Shown here: one piece after another, positions 28,160-34,949 of the stretch
Layout: every line of letters starts with the position of its first letter
Position numbering within the stretch: the stretch's first letter is position 1
NCBI GenBank assembly: GCA_031291035.1
Contig: JAISLI010000025.1
Location: 1 to 41,208, forward strand
From: Desulfovibrio sp.
GTDB lineage: Bacteria; Desulfobacterota; Desulfovibrionia; Desulfovibrionales; Desulfovibrionaceae
DNA length: 41,208 bases
Direction: 5' to 3'
Notes under the pieces: model-generated
Told to the model about the DNA's origin: nothing
Database searches by the model: none
The model's input: only the letters and a program-made list of their open reading frames with translations
Position numbers and translations under genes: made by a program

Positions 28160-28840
28160 ATGCAAATTCCGGTAATACGCAATGTGTTGGAAGCCAACGA
28201 AAAAATGGCGGACAAGGTGCGTGAGCGCCTGCTCGGGCACAATATTCTGGCCCTGAATCTCATCAGCTCACCGGGGGCGGGCAAAACCTCGCTGCTGGAG
28301 CGCACGTTGCGCGATCTGGCGGGCAAATTTCGCATGGCCGTCATTGAGGGAGATCTGCAGACCAGCAACGATGCCGAACGTGTGGCCGCCACCGGCGCTC
28401 AGGCCGTGCAGATCAACACTGAAGGCGGCTGCCACCTGAACAGCGGCATGATTTCCCGCGCGCTGGACAAACTCAGCCTCGACGGCGTGGATATCCTTTT
28501 TATCGAAAACGTGGGCAATCTTGTTTGTCCTGTGGAATTCGACTGCGGCGAAGACGCCAAGGTCGCCCTGCTCAGCGTTGCCGAAGGCGACGACAAACCG
28601 GAAAAGTATCCCCTGCTTTTCAACCTGGCCAAGGCGATGGTGCTGAACAAGATTGACCTTTTGCCCCATGTGGACTTCGATCTCGCCCGCGCTCGCGCTT
28701 TTGCCGTAAAACTCAACAGGACCCTTGATATTTTTGAGCTTTCCTGCCGTAGCGGCGAGGGGCTTGACGCCTGGTACAACTGGCTTGAAAAAGCCCGTGC
28801 GGAGAAAATGCCGGGGAAAATGCGTGGACGGACAGGCTAG
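28160..28840 (+). CDS. hypB: hydrogenase nickel incorporation GTPase HypB
   Basis: 226 aa. The G1 P-loop is NLISSPGAGKTSLLERTL, followed by VIEGDLQTSNDAERVAATGA, the metal-site segment INTEGGCHLNSGMIS and the G4 motif LNKIDLLPH. The His-rich N-terminal nickel-storage stretch seen in some HypB proteins is absent. It hydrolyses GTP to drive nickel insertion with HypA. The hydrogenase itself is not in the window. Confidence 0.95.
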   Translation: MQIPVIRNVLEANEKMADKVRERLLGHNILALNLISSPGAGKTSLLERTLRDLAGKFRMAVIEGDLQTSNDAERVAATGAQAVQINTEGGCHLNSGMISRALDKLSLDGVDILFIENVGNLVCPVEFDCGEDAKVALLSVAEGDDKPEKYPLLFNLAKAMVLNKIDLLPHVDFDLARARAFAVKLNRTLDIFELSCRSGEGLDAWYNWLEKARAEKMPGKMRGRTG

Positions 28841-29456
28841 CGGGGCGCGGGGCGGCCCGCTCCCGCGTTTTTCCTCCCTGCTGGGCTGGTGCGTCCTCAT
28901 TGTCGTGGCTGTCGCCTTGGCCTATCTGGCGGGGGTGATGCACGGCAGATCCTCCATGGAACAGCAACCGGCGCATCGGGGAAACGTGAACGCTGATGCC
29001 GTTTCCAAACAGGGTTCCGCCGCCGATAACTCTCCAAGAATACAGGATCAAATTCTTTCCCCCGAAGAACTGCGCTTTGCTTCGGTGCTGAAAAATCGTC
29101 CTGTGCCCGGCCGGCAGCCGCAACCGATCCAGCCTGTGGCGCCTCCCGCGGAACAAGCGGCGGACGGTTCTCGGAAAACGCCGGAAGGCAAGGACGCTTC
29201 CCCCGCTCCGCAGGAATCCATGCATGATTATGTTTTCCAGGTGGCCGTGCTGCGGGATGAAGACAGCGCGGACGCCCTGCGTCAGCGTCTGGAAGGCCAC
29301 GGCCTGCGCACCATGATGCAGCGCAGCGGGAAAAATATGACCATACTGGTGCTTCTGCGCGGCGGCGGGCAACGCGCGGCGGAGATACCCCGCATCACGG
29401 AAGAGCTGCGCCTGGGCAAACCTGTGCTGCGCAGCAAGAAAGCGGTCATGCCATAA
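28824..29456 (+). CDS. SPOR-domain membrane protein
   Basis: 210 aa from GTG 28824, which overlaps the end of hypB by 17 bp and has GGGGAAAA upstream. One transmembrane helix (LGWCVLIVVAVALAYLAGV) is followed by a Pro/Gln-rich periplasmic linker. The C-terminal SPOR domain (YVFQVAVLRDEDSADALRQR then LEGHGLRTMMQRSGKNMTIL) binds septal peptidoglycan. The start is uncertain because the frame is open to 28725; the earlier part is a shadow of hypB. Confidence 0.82.
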   Translation: MDGQASGARGGPLPRFSSLLGWCVLIVVAVALAYLAGVMHGRSSMEQQPAHRGNVNADAVSKQGSAADNSPRIQDQILSPEELRFASVLKNRPVPGRQPQPIQPVAPPAEQAADGSRKTPEGKDASPAPQESMHDYVFQVAVLRDEDSADALRQRLEGHGLRTMMQRSGKNMTILVLLRGGGQRAAEIPRITEELRLGKPVLRSKKAVMP

Positions 29457-29474
29457 CCTTTCCGGAGAACCCCC

Positions 29475-30941
29475 ATGAAATTGCGCCCCGTGATACTGTG
29501 CGGCGGATCAGGCACACGCCTTTGGCCCCTCTCCCGAAGCCGGTATCCCAAACAATTTATGGATCTGGGCGGTCACAGTCTTTTCGGCGATACCTTGCGT
29601 CGCGTACAGGCTCTGCCCGACACGCTTCCCCCCGTTGTCGTCTGCAATGAAGACCAGCGCTTTCTTGCCGCCGCACAACTGCAGATTGCCGGTTTTGCGG
29701 CGGCGGACATCATTCTTGAGCCGGTGGGGCGCAATACCGCGCCCGCTATTGCCGCGGCGGCGCTGGCCGCCGTTGACGGCCTCGCCCGGCCCGATGCGGG
29801 GCAAACCGGCATGCCTTCCCGCGATGATGACGCGCCCCTGCTGCTGGTGCTGCCCTCGGACCACGCCTTGCGCGACCCGCATGCCTTTGCCGTGGCCGTG
29901 GGCCGCGCCGCGCGCCTAGCCGCCGGCGGCAGACTTGTGACGTTCGGCATCACGCCCGACAGCCCGAAAACCGGTTACGGCTGGATTGAGCGCGGCGAAG
30001 TTTTGCCGGACGGCTATGCCGTGCGCCGTTTCATGGAAAAACCCCGCCTTGAGGATGCCCGCGCCATGCTGGCCCAAGGCGGGTACTACTGGAACAGCGG
30101 CATGTTCCTTTTCGCGCCGCGGGTCTATCTGGAAGAGTTGGAGCGTCACGCGCCGCGGATGTATGAGCATGTGCGGAAAGCCTTTGAAGGACGCCGCAGG
30201 GATGCGGATTTCACGCGTCTGGAGACGCGCGCCTTTACCGCCTGCCCGTCGGATTCCATTGACTATGCAGTCATGGAAAAAACCGCTCTTTCGGCTGTCA
30301 TGCCTCTTGACGCCGGCTGGAGTGATGTGGGCTCCTGGGAAGCCATTTACGCCGAGGCCGACAAGGATGCGGAAGGGAATGCGTTCGTGGGCGATGTCAT
30401 TGCGGAGGGCGTGGAGAACAGTTATCTGCACTCAAGCCGCCGCCTTGTGGCGGCGCTGGGCGTAAGCGGCCTGGTGGTTGTGGAAACCGGCGACGCCGTT
30501 CTGGTGGCGGACAGGAAGCGCTCGCAGGAAATTAGGGATATCGTCGGACGTCTCGCTCAGGCAGGGCGCGTGGAGAAGGACACGCACCTGCGCGTGCTCA
30601 GGCCTTGGGGTTGGTACGAAAGTCTGGCTCTAGGCGAGCGTTTCCAGGTCAAGCGCATCATGGTCAGTCCCGGCGCGACGCTCTCCCTGCAGATGCACCA
30701 TCACCGGGCCGAACACTGGGTTGTTGTGCGCGGCACGGGGCAGATCACCGTGGGGGAGGAGCGCATACTGCTGCACGAGGATCAGTCAACTTATATCCCT
30801 CTGGGCCGGAAGCACCGCCTGACCAACCCCGGCAAACTGCCGCTGGAAATCATTGAGGTGCAAAGCGGCTCCTATCTCGGAGAGGACGACATTATCCGCT
30901 ATGAGGATGACTACGGGCGCGGAGCCTCCTCGCCGGCCTGA
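29475..30941 (+). CDS. bifunctional mannose-1-phosphate guanylyltransferase / mannose-6-phosphate isomerase
   Basis: 488 aa. The N-terminal nucleotidyltransferase has the signature PVILCGGSGTRLWPLSRSRY PKQF, then EPVGRNTAPAIAAAALAA, VLPSDHAL and FMEKP. The C-terminal cupin is a type II phosphomannose isomerase (RPWGWYESL, LQMHHHRAEHWVVVRGTGQI, YIPLGRKHRLTNPG, IIEVQSGSYLGEDDIIRYED). It makes GDP-mannose for polysaccharides. Family names are ManC, AlgA or XanB. No other sugar genes are adjacent, so the pathway served is unknown. CCGGAGAA precedes the ATG. Confidence 0.93.
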   Translation: MKLRPVILCGGSGTRLWPLSRSRYPKQFMDLGGHSLFGDTLRRVQALPDTLPPVVVCNEDQRFLAAAQLQIAGFAAADIILEPVGRNTAPAIAAAALAAVDGLARPDAGQTGMPSRDDDAPLLLVLPSDHALRDPHAFAVAVGRAARLAAGGRLVTFGITPDSPKTGYGWIERGEVLPDGYAVRRFMEKPRLEDARAMLAQGGYYWNSGMFLFAPRVYLEELERHAPRMYEHVRKAFEGRRRDADFTRLETRAFTACPSDSIDYAVMEKTALSAVMPLDAGWSDVGSWEAIYAEADKDAEGNAFVGDVIAEGVENSYLHSSRRLVAALGVSGLVVVETGDAVLVADRKRSQEIRDIVGRLAQAGRVEKDTHLRVLRPWGWYESLALGERFQVKRIMVSPGATLSLQMHHHRAEHWVVVRGTGQITVGEERILLHEDQSTYIPLGRKHRLTNPGKLPLEIIEVQSGSYLGEDDIIRYEDDYGRGASSPA

Positions 30942-30990
30942 CAGGGCGGCGCGTTCCCGCTCCGCCGGATGCGGGTCCGGCCGCTATCCT

Positions 30991-31121
30991 TTAGAGCATT
31001 TTGCTTTTGAAACGCTCCCTTCGGCGCTTTACGGCGAAACGCGGTTTCGCCTGCGCCTCATGGGCGGGCGGAGGTGCATCCGCCCCGCCGCCAGAGCAAT
31101 TTCATTTTGAAATTGCTCTAA
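30991..31121. repeat. 131-bp multi-hairpin element (family A), copy 2
   Basis: This is the best-preserved copy. The ends are TTAGAGCATTTTGC and GAAATTGCTCTAA, so terminal inverted repeats of about 13 bp are bounded by TA. It is almost identical to 17957-18086 and in the same orientation. It marks the border between the core genome and the AT-rich accessory block. Confidence 0.88.
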
Positions 31122-31237
31122 TGACCTTTTTATTCGACAAGTCCAAGAAACCTCTGGTGTATCATAACCGGAAGTATGCCATTCTGTCGCGGAGTATTGT
31201 TTTATGTGCCAAGGTAAGGCCAAGGAAGAACAGGTTA

Positions 31238-31510
31238 TTATGCCGGCAGTATCTCCAGCCTGATGGGCTGTTGTACCGCGTTGGCGTACCGAGTGATGGT
31301 TTTGAGCGAAATATTTTTGCCGGACTCCATGCGTGCGACAGCCGGTTGGGTGACGCCAAGTTTTCTGGCCACTTCTTCCTGCGTCAATCCGGCTTCGGCG
31401 CGCGCCCTGATAAGCGCGGTAGCAATGGCAAATTCCTGTGCGAGACCATCGTAAGCGGTTTTGTACTCAGGGTCTTCCAACCATATTTTGTGGTCTTGCA
31501 TAATACTCAT
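31238..31510 (-). CDS. XRE-family antitoxin (HigA-like)
   Basis: 90 aa with a helix-turn-helix domain, AGLTQEEVARKLGVTQPAVA then RMESGKNISLKTITRYANAV. This is the XRE antitoxin type paired with RelE/Gp49-like HigB toxins. Its ATG overlaps the end of the toxin reading frame (GAATGA), the normal toxin-first order. Here the partner toxin is frameshifted while this gene is intact. It may still repress its promoter or neutralise the second toxin copy in trans; that is inference. Confidence 0.85.
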   Translation of the reverse strand: MSIMQDHKIWLEDPEYKTAYDGLAQEFAIATALIRARAEAGLTQEEVARKLGVTQPAVARMESGKNISLKTITRYANAVQQPIRLEILPA

Positions 31511-31831
31511 TCCTGAATCTCCTTTGCTCGTTGCAAGGCAAGCTCTATCTCGGAGTTGGGCGTTGCCGGCGTTTTTTTACAAATGCCCGGAGAATAACGA
31601 CACGGCGTTTTGACACGGCAACATAGATGCTTCGGCAATGCCATCCCTCCCGGTAGCGTGTATTTCCCATAATTTGCCGCGTACATGGCGTACATATGGC
31701 ATACCGACGCGTTCAAGACCCACGGCCTCAATCATTTCAGCGTTGCGGACAATTCCTGCCCTCATATCGTTCGGGAGTGCCCAAACCTCCTGGCGTACCG
31801 CTTCGTTGAGATAGTCCACAGTCCATTTCAT
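31507..31831 (-). pseudogene. RelE/HigB (Gp49-like) toxin, copy 1, frameshifted
   Basis: The first 66 or so residues (MKWTVDYLNEAVRQEVWALP NDM...) match copy 2 at 33657 almost exactly. A 1-nt deletion after GGCATTGCC then changes the frame and leads to a premature TAA. A second 1-nt deletion in the run before CGCCGGCAACG restores another frame that reads KKTPATPNSEIELALQRAKE up to the antitoxin start. Base identity to copy 2 is about 95% by eye. The catalytic C-terminal part is therefore not made. The start has no SD and lies 6 nt after a -10 box. Confidence 0.85.
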
Positions 31832-31834
31832 GTC

Positions 31835-31865
31835 ACAAATATAAATTTTATTTTATATTTGTCAA
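31835..31865 (-). promoter_or_regulatory. toxin copy 1 promoter inside a perfect palindrome
   Basis: ACAAATATAAA (31835-31845) and TTTATATTTGT (31852-31862) are perfect 11-bp inverted arms around TTTTAT. On the minus strand TTGACA (31860-31865) and TATATT (31838-31843) are spaced 16 bp and lie within the palindrome. This is the arrangement expected for an autoregulated toxin-antitoxin operator. The -10 ends 6 nt before the ATG. Confidence 0.65.
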
Positions 31866-31902
31866 TCCGTTTTTTGACACGGTAACCACCGCTATCCGCA
31901 AA

Positions 31903-32055
31903 ATGGTAAAGTCCAATGATGTCCTGAGCTTGGCGCAAAAATTGCGGAAGTTTCGAGTGTCGGAAACGGGCAAAATGATGTCCAAACGCGCCGCAAGCAA
32001 GGAAGCGCATCATATGCTCAAAACGGGGGAAAGTTATGGAAGTACAAGAGCTTAA
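31903..32055 (+). CDS. small unrecognised ORF (50 aa), overlapping the next ORF
   Basis: ATG 31903 to TAA 32053-32055. The product is basic and helical (VKSNDVLSLAQKLRKFRVSE then TGKMMSKRAASKEAHHMLKT). There is no clear SD. It runs away from toxin copy 1 and overlaps the next ORF by 20 bp. I do not recognise a family. The composition is protein-like but it is short, so coding status is uncertain. Confidence 0.3.
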   Translation: MVKSNDVLSLAQKLRKFRVSETGKMMSKRAASKEAHHMLKTGESYGSTRA

Positions 32056-32446
32056 GGAACTTCCGGAGATGAAGATTGACTTTGCCAGAATGGCCGCTTG
32101 CGCTAAGGCATTGTATTTGTGGAATATTTCCAGAGAGATCCCAGACGCACCGATTGTCAAGCGCCCGCGGCCGATTTACACGGAAATTCACCGGCCGCCG
32201 CAATCTAAAAACGTGTATCTGTACGATAAAACTAGGATTAGGCGTCATGCTTACTGTGTCATTGCTACACGACAAGAGTTCGACATTGTATATGAAACTG
32301 TCAAGGATGACAATGGTTTCCCGCGCCTTGTTGAGCGCGGCGGTAGCATAACGGTGATAATGGCAAGAAACATGCTCAGGAACTCCTTGATAACATTAAC
32401 AAAACTATCGAAGAAAGCTCTCGCCGGAGCTTCGAAGAACGGATGA
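32036..32446 (+). CDS. unrecognised accessory protein (136 aa), probably the 5' part of a frameshifted gene
   Basis: GGGGGAAAG precedes the ATG at 32036. An alternative start is the ATG at 32069 behind CCGGAG. The first 100 residues look like genuine coding sequence (MKIDFARMAACAKALYLWNI, IVKRPRPIYTEIHRPPQSKN, RHAYCVIATRQEFDIVYETV). After ERGGS (about 32340) the composition in this frame deteriorates, while the frame of the next ORF becomes protein-like. No known domain is recognised; a phage or plasmid origin is possible. Confidence 0.5.
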   Translation: MEVQELKELPEMKIDFARMAACAKALYLWNISREIPDAPIVKRPRPIYTEIHRPPQSKNVYLYDKTRIRRHAYCVIATRQEFDIVYETVKDDNGFPRLVERGGSITVIMARNMLRNSLITLTKLSKKALAGASKNG

Positions 32447-32658
32447 AGACTGGCAAGCGATATTCGCTCTATTCGCCCGGAAGCCGCGAACAGGGCGCAT
32501 ATTACGACGTTCACATTGGAAAACATGGTCTGACTATCGCGCAACGTATTATGATACGTGACGCCCGAATTTCCGCGCGGAATGCGGAAAAAGCGGAAAA
32601 GCAAGCGCTTCTTCAGAAGACTGCTAAGCGCAGGACCCGCAAGGTGAAGGTGTCCTAA
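32443..32658 (+). CDS. small basic protein (71 aa), possibly the 3' part of the preceding gene
   Basis: The frame is open and protein-like from 32347, before the ATG at 32443: DNGKKHAQELLDNINKTIEE, SSRRSFEER, then MKTGKRYSLYSPGSREQGAY YDVHIG. It ends in a Lys/Arg-rich tail (QKTAKRRTRKVKVS) that suggests nucleic-acid binding. It may be an independent short gene starting at 32443 or the continuation of the preceding ORF across a shift near 32340. A terminator follows at 32677. Family unknown. Confidence 0.45.
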   Translation: MKTGKRYSLYSPGSREQGAYYDVHIGKHGLTIAQRIMIRDARISARNAEKAEKQALLQKTAKRRTRKVKVS

Positions 32659-32676
32659 CCATTCCTAATCCTTAAC

Positions 32677-32705
32677 AAAATAGCCTTGGCAACGGGGCTA
32701 TTTTT
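32677..32705 (+). terminator. intrinsic terminator after the small ORFs
   Basis: AAAATAGCC pairs with GGCTATTTT around an 11-nt loop and continues into T-rich sequence, 18 bp after the ORF stop. Confidence 0.75.
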
Positions 32706-32933
32706 GTTTCCAAAATCTGTAGTTCGGTTCAATCATTGACTATTTTTATTTTTGCCAAAATGCCCCGGCAAGGGAAAGTAGTCGTAAATATGCGTAGTTA
32801 TTGACGAAAAATTAGCGCCTGACATAGTTCCGGAATTGTATAGAATGCGCCCTATGACGAGTTCACAGGGCATGTGTCGAAGCACATTGTCCAGAGCATG
32901 CAAGAGTATATCATAAGGATATACGTACAGCAA

Positions 32934-32994
32934 GCATGGTCGGAATAAAAACGGCCATAGTTCAGCATGTCGGAATAAAAACGGTATGTTGAAC
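32934..32994. repeat. two tandem 30-31 bp units, each a hairpin with the same loop
   Basis: Units 32934-32964 and 32965-32994 share GCATG(G)TCGGAATAAAAACGG. In the first, ATGGTC/GGCCAT can pair; in the second, GTTCAGCAT/ATGTTGAAC can pair. Both present GGAATAAAAAC in the loop. A short palindrome, GTATATC/GATATAC, lies just before at 32906-32924. Tandem repeats of this type can occur at transposon ends (the IS21 family was considered) or as protein-binding iterons; I cannot decide. The remainder of 32706-33252 shows no convincing gene. Confidence 0.6.
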
Positions 32995-33252
32995 GTTATC
33001 ATGCAATCCTGCTGTATCACGCGTCTTGCCCTCAAAAGCGTCCGTTCATGCCGCTCCATAGGGCTATACTAAACGCTTACGGACTACTCCATGCTGATAA
33101 CATGGTAGACTTCCAAAAAGTCAAGTAGTTCGCCCTTCTGCGAATAAAACCAGTGTTGTGTGCTTGCTTAGGGAAGCAGGGCATGTTGTCCGCAATAATA
33201 CCAAAGATAGCAAGCGGCGGTCGGTTTGACACAACATGGATAATAAAAGGCA

Positions 33253-33366
33253 GGGGGTTTGAGACGGTCGCGTCGAAAGGAACCGTGACCTAGCACGGAA
33301 AAATGTACTCATGCCTTTCTCCGCCAACGGGGCGGAGCACAAGTTCGCTTGTGCTCCGCCCTTTTT
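33253..33366 (+). ncRNA. candidate structured RNA ending in a TTCG-loop terminator
   Basis: GGTCGCG/CGTGACC (starting near 33266) can form a 7-bp stem, which competes with CCGTG/CACGG just downstream. A very stable hairpin at 33330-33361 follows: GGGCGGAGCACAAG, the tetraloop TTCG, and the full complement, then TTTTT. No ORF of note is present. This has the look of a short transcript or attenuator. A promoter was not identified with confidence. Confidence 0.35.
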
Positions 33367-33443
33367 CTTTGCTTATCGGAGTCTGCAAGCGCTGTGCTTG
33401 TTGGTTCCAAGTGGTCAGGAAACTTGAACAAAAGGAGATTGGA

Positions 33444-33473
33444 ATGAGCATCAGTTCCTCTTGGGAAACGTAA
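33444..33473 (+). CDS. nine-codon ORF with strong ribosome-binding site
   Basis: AAAAGGAGATTGGA directly precedes ATG, and the ORF reads MSISSSWET then TAA. A terminator-like hairpin starts 15 nt after the stop. Leader-peptide attenuation is one reading, a remnant start of a lost gene is another. The peptide contains four Ser but no codon run pointing to an amino acid. Confidence 0.3.
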   Translation: MSISSSWET

Positions 33474-33487
33474 TTGACTTTTTACGG

Positions 33488-33511
33488 GGCTCCGAGCAAT
33501 CGGGGCCTTTT
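33488..33511 (+). terminator. hairpin terminator after the nine-codon ORF
   Basis: GGCTCCGA pairs with TCGGGGCC (one G-U) around GCAA and is followed by TTTTCTTTT. Confidence 0.65.
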
Positions 33512-33540
33512 CTTTTATATTCCGCTCTCCGACTACTGAA

Positions 33541-33579
33541 GGGTTGGAACGCAAGTTCGCTTGTGTTCCAGCCCTTTTT
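33541..33579 (+). terminator. TTCG-loop terminator upstream of toxin copy 2
   Basis: GGGTTGGAACGCAAG, the tetraloop TTCG and the complementary arm CTTGTGTTCCAGCCC are followed by TTTTTC. It shares CAAG-TTCG-CTTG with the terminator at 33330-33361 but has a different lower stem. It insulates the toxin promoter from upstream transcription. Confidence 0.75.
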
Positions 33580-33589
33580 CTTTGTCTTT

Positions 33590-33620
33590 TTGATATTGCA
33601 AAATTATTTTGTAATATCAA
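33590..33620 (+). promoter_or_regulatory. toxin copy 2 promoter inside a palindrome
   Basis: TTGATATTGCAAAAT and ATTTTGTAATATCAA are inverted arms with one mismatch around a central T. The -35 TTGATA (33590-33595) and -10 TAATAT (33612-33617) with 16-bp spacing lie within it. It differs in sequence from the copy 1 operator although the coding regions are almost identical. Confidence 0.65.
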
Positions 33621-33656
33621 AGTGTTAAGGAACAATTTACCAAAGGAGGAAGACTC

Positions 33657-34100
33657 ATGAAATGGACTGTGGTCTATCTCAACGAAGCGGTACGCCAGGA
33701 GGTTTGGGCACTCCCGAACGATATGAGGGCAGGAATTGTCCGCAACGCTGAAAGGATTGAGGCCGTGGGTCTTGAACGCGTCGATATGCCACATGTACGC
33801 CATGTACGCGGCAAATTATGGGAAATACGCGCTATCGGTAGGGATGGCATTGCCAGAGGCATCTATGTTGCCGTGCCAAAACGCCGTGTCGTTATTCTCC
33901 GGGTATTTGTAAAGAAAACGCCGGCAACGCCCAACTCCGAGATAAAGCTTGCCTTGCAACGAGCAAAGGAGATTCAGGATTGTCAAGGACGACAATATCC
34001 CCTCTCTTCAATACCGGAAGAAGGCTCTCTCGCATATAGGCACGAAACATTCTGCGTTCAATCGCTCCCTCAAAAACAATACACTCTGTTGAGCCGTTGA
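33657..34100 (+). CDS. RelE/HigB (Gp49-like) toxin, copy 2, with foreign C-terminal extension and no antitoxin
   Basis: The first 108 or so residues form a complete toxin: MKWTVVYLNEAVRQEVWALP, HVRGKLWEIRAIGRDGIARG IYVAV, then VVILRVFVKKTPATPNSEIK LALQRAKEIQ. This is the Gp49/HigB family pattern with the conserved FVKKT.K/ATP.SEI end. AAAGGAGG lies before the ATG. At 33980 the sequence leaves the toxin operon where the stop and antitoxin start should be and enters an IS630 transposase gene in antisense. The frame therefore runs on for about 39 unrelated residues. Activity with this tail is uncertain. Confidence 0.8.
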   Translation: MKWTVVYLNEAVRQEVWALPNDMRAGIVRNAERIEAVGLERVDMPHVRHVRGKLWEIRAIGRDGIARGIYVAVPKRRVVILRVFVKKTPATPNSEIKLALQRAKEIQDCQGRQYPLSSIPEEGSLAYRHETFCVQSLPQKQYTLLSR

Positions 34101-34369
34101 CTCGAATGGAAGAAATCATTGTTGTCGTCTGCCAAGACCCTGGTACACGGCCATGGCAATGTTCGCCGCGCAGAGCGCGCCCACGCAAGGTGTTCATGTT
34201 GGTCTTCGCAGAAGATTCATCAATAAAAACAAGGGAATTTTTTCGCAACACATACTCCACTGTTGCCATTCTTTACGAGCTGCTCTGATATCTTCCCGAT
34301 CTTGTTCCGAAGCGCGAAGAGTTTTTTATACGTTATCCCGAGTTTGAGCAGGGTTCTGTGGATGAAGGT
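33981..34369 (-). mobile_element. IS630-family transposase fragment
   Basis: On the minus strand: HRTLLKLGITYKK, then in the -1 frame TLRASEQDREDIRAARKEWQ Q, then in a third frame FIDESSAKTNMNTLRGRALR and LLPVLKRGDIVVLDN. These are the helix-turn-helix end and two of the three DDE blocks of IS630 transposases. The shift to the second frame occurs at A6 (AAAAAAC), a place where some IS630 members use programmed -1 frameshifting. The second shift is a true lesion. The gene is cut right after VLDN at the junction with toxin copy 2, so the last acidic residue is missing. No terminal inverted repeats were identified. Confidence 0.8.
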
Positions 34370-34915
34370 GGCGTCGCGCACCTTTTCCGAGCCAAGATTG
34401 GAAGTGAGCAGGATGACCGCGCTGCCGAACCCGGCTTTTTTGCCCTCGCCGTCCGTCAGCTCGCCCTTGTCAAAAACCTGGTAGAAAAGGTTCATCACGT
34501 CCGGGTGGGCCTTCTCCACCTCGTCCAGCAGGATGACGCTGTAAGGGCGTTTGCGCACCGTTTCCGTAAGCAGACCTCCTTCGCCGTAACCGACATAGCC
34601 TGGCGGAGATCCGATGAGACGCGAAACGGTATGGCGTTCCTGAAATTCGCTCATATTGACGGTGATGGCGCTTTTCTCGTCGCCGAAGAGCAGATCGGCC
34701 AGAGCCAGACCTGTTTCCATTTTGCCCACACCGGACGGCCCCACGAGGAGAAAAACCCCGATGGGCCTGCCCGCCGGGTTCAAACCGGCCTTGCTGGCCT
34801 TGATAACTTTGCTGATGGTGGCAATGGCAGCGTCCTGACCCTTGATGCGCTCCTCCAGACGGCTGCCCAGTTCGGCCACAAGGACGGCTTCCTCGCGGGC
34901 CGGGGTTTGTAGGTT
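34370..34915 (-). pseudogene. type VI secretion ATPase ClpV/TssH, internal fragment
   Basis: AELGSRLEERIKGQDAAIAT, GRPIGVFLLVGPSGVGKMET, ADLLFGDEKSAITVNMSEFQ, SPPGYVGYGEGGLLTETVRK, VILLDEVEKAHPDVMNLFYQ and ILLTSNLGSEKV form the second AAA+ domain of a ClpV-type disaggregase. The Walker A ends GKM instead of GKT. The N-terminal domain, first AAA+ domain and C-terminus are absent: one side joins a tssG piece and the other runs into the IS630 transposase. Confidence 0.8.
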
Positions 34916-34949
34916 TGTTGCAGGCCGTTTGTGGTGAAGTCGTTACCGT

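Noticed and set aside
32906..32924. GTATATC/GATATAC palindrome as a dif/XerCD site
   Set aside because: Arms and spacing do not match the 11-6-11 layout with the conserved XerD arm; left as a simple palindrome.
32733..33059. 108-codon minus-strand ORF covering the tandem hairpins
   Set aside because: Composition is unlike a folded protein, no SD was seen, and the repeats explain part of its sequence.
31832..33656. The bracketed segment as an integrated ssDNA microvirus or a retron
   Set aside because: Small basic ORFs and many hairpins prompted the idea, but there is no capsid, replication initiator or reverse transcriptase sequence in any frame.
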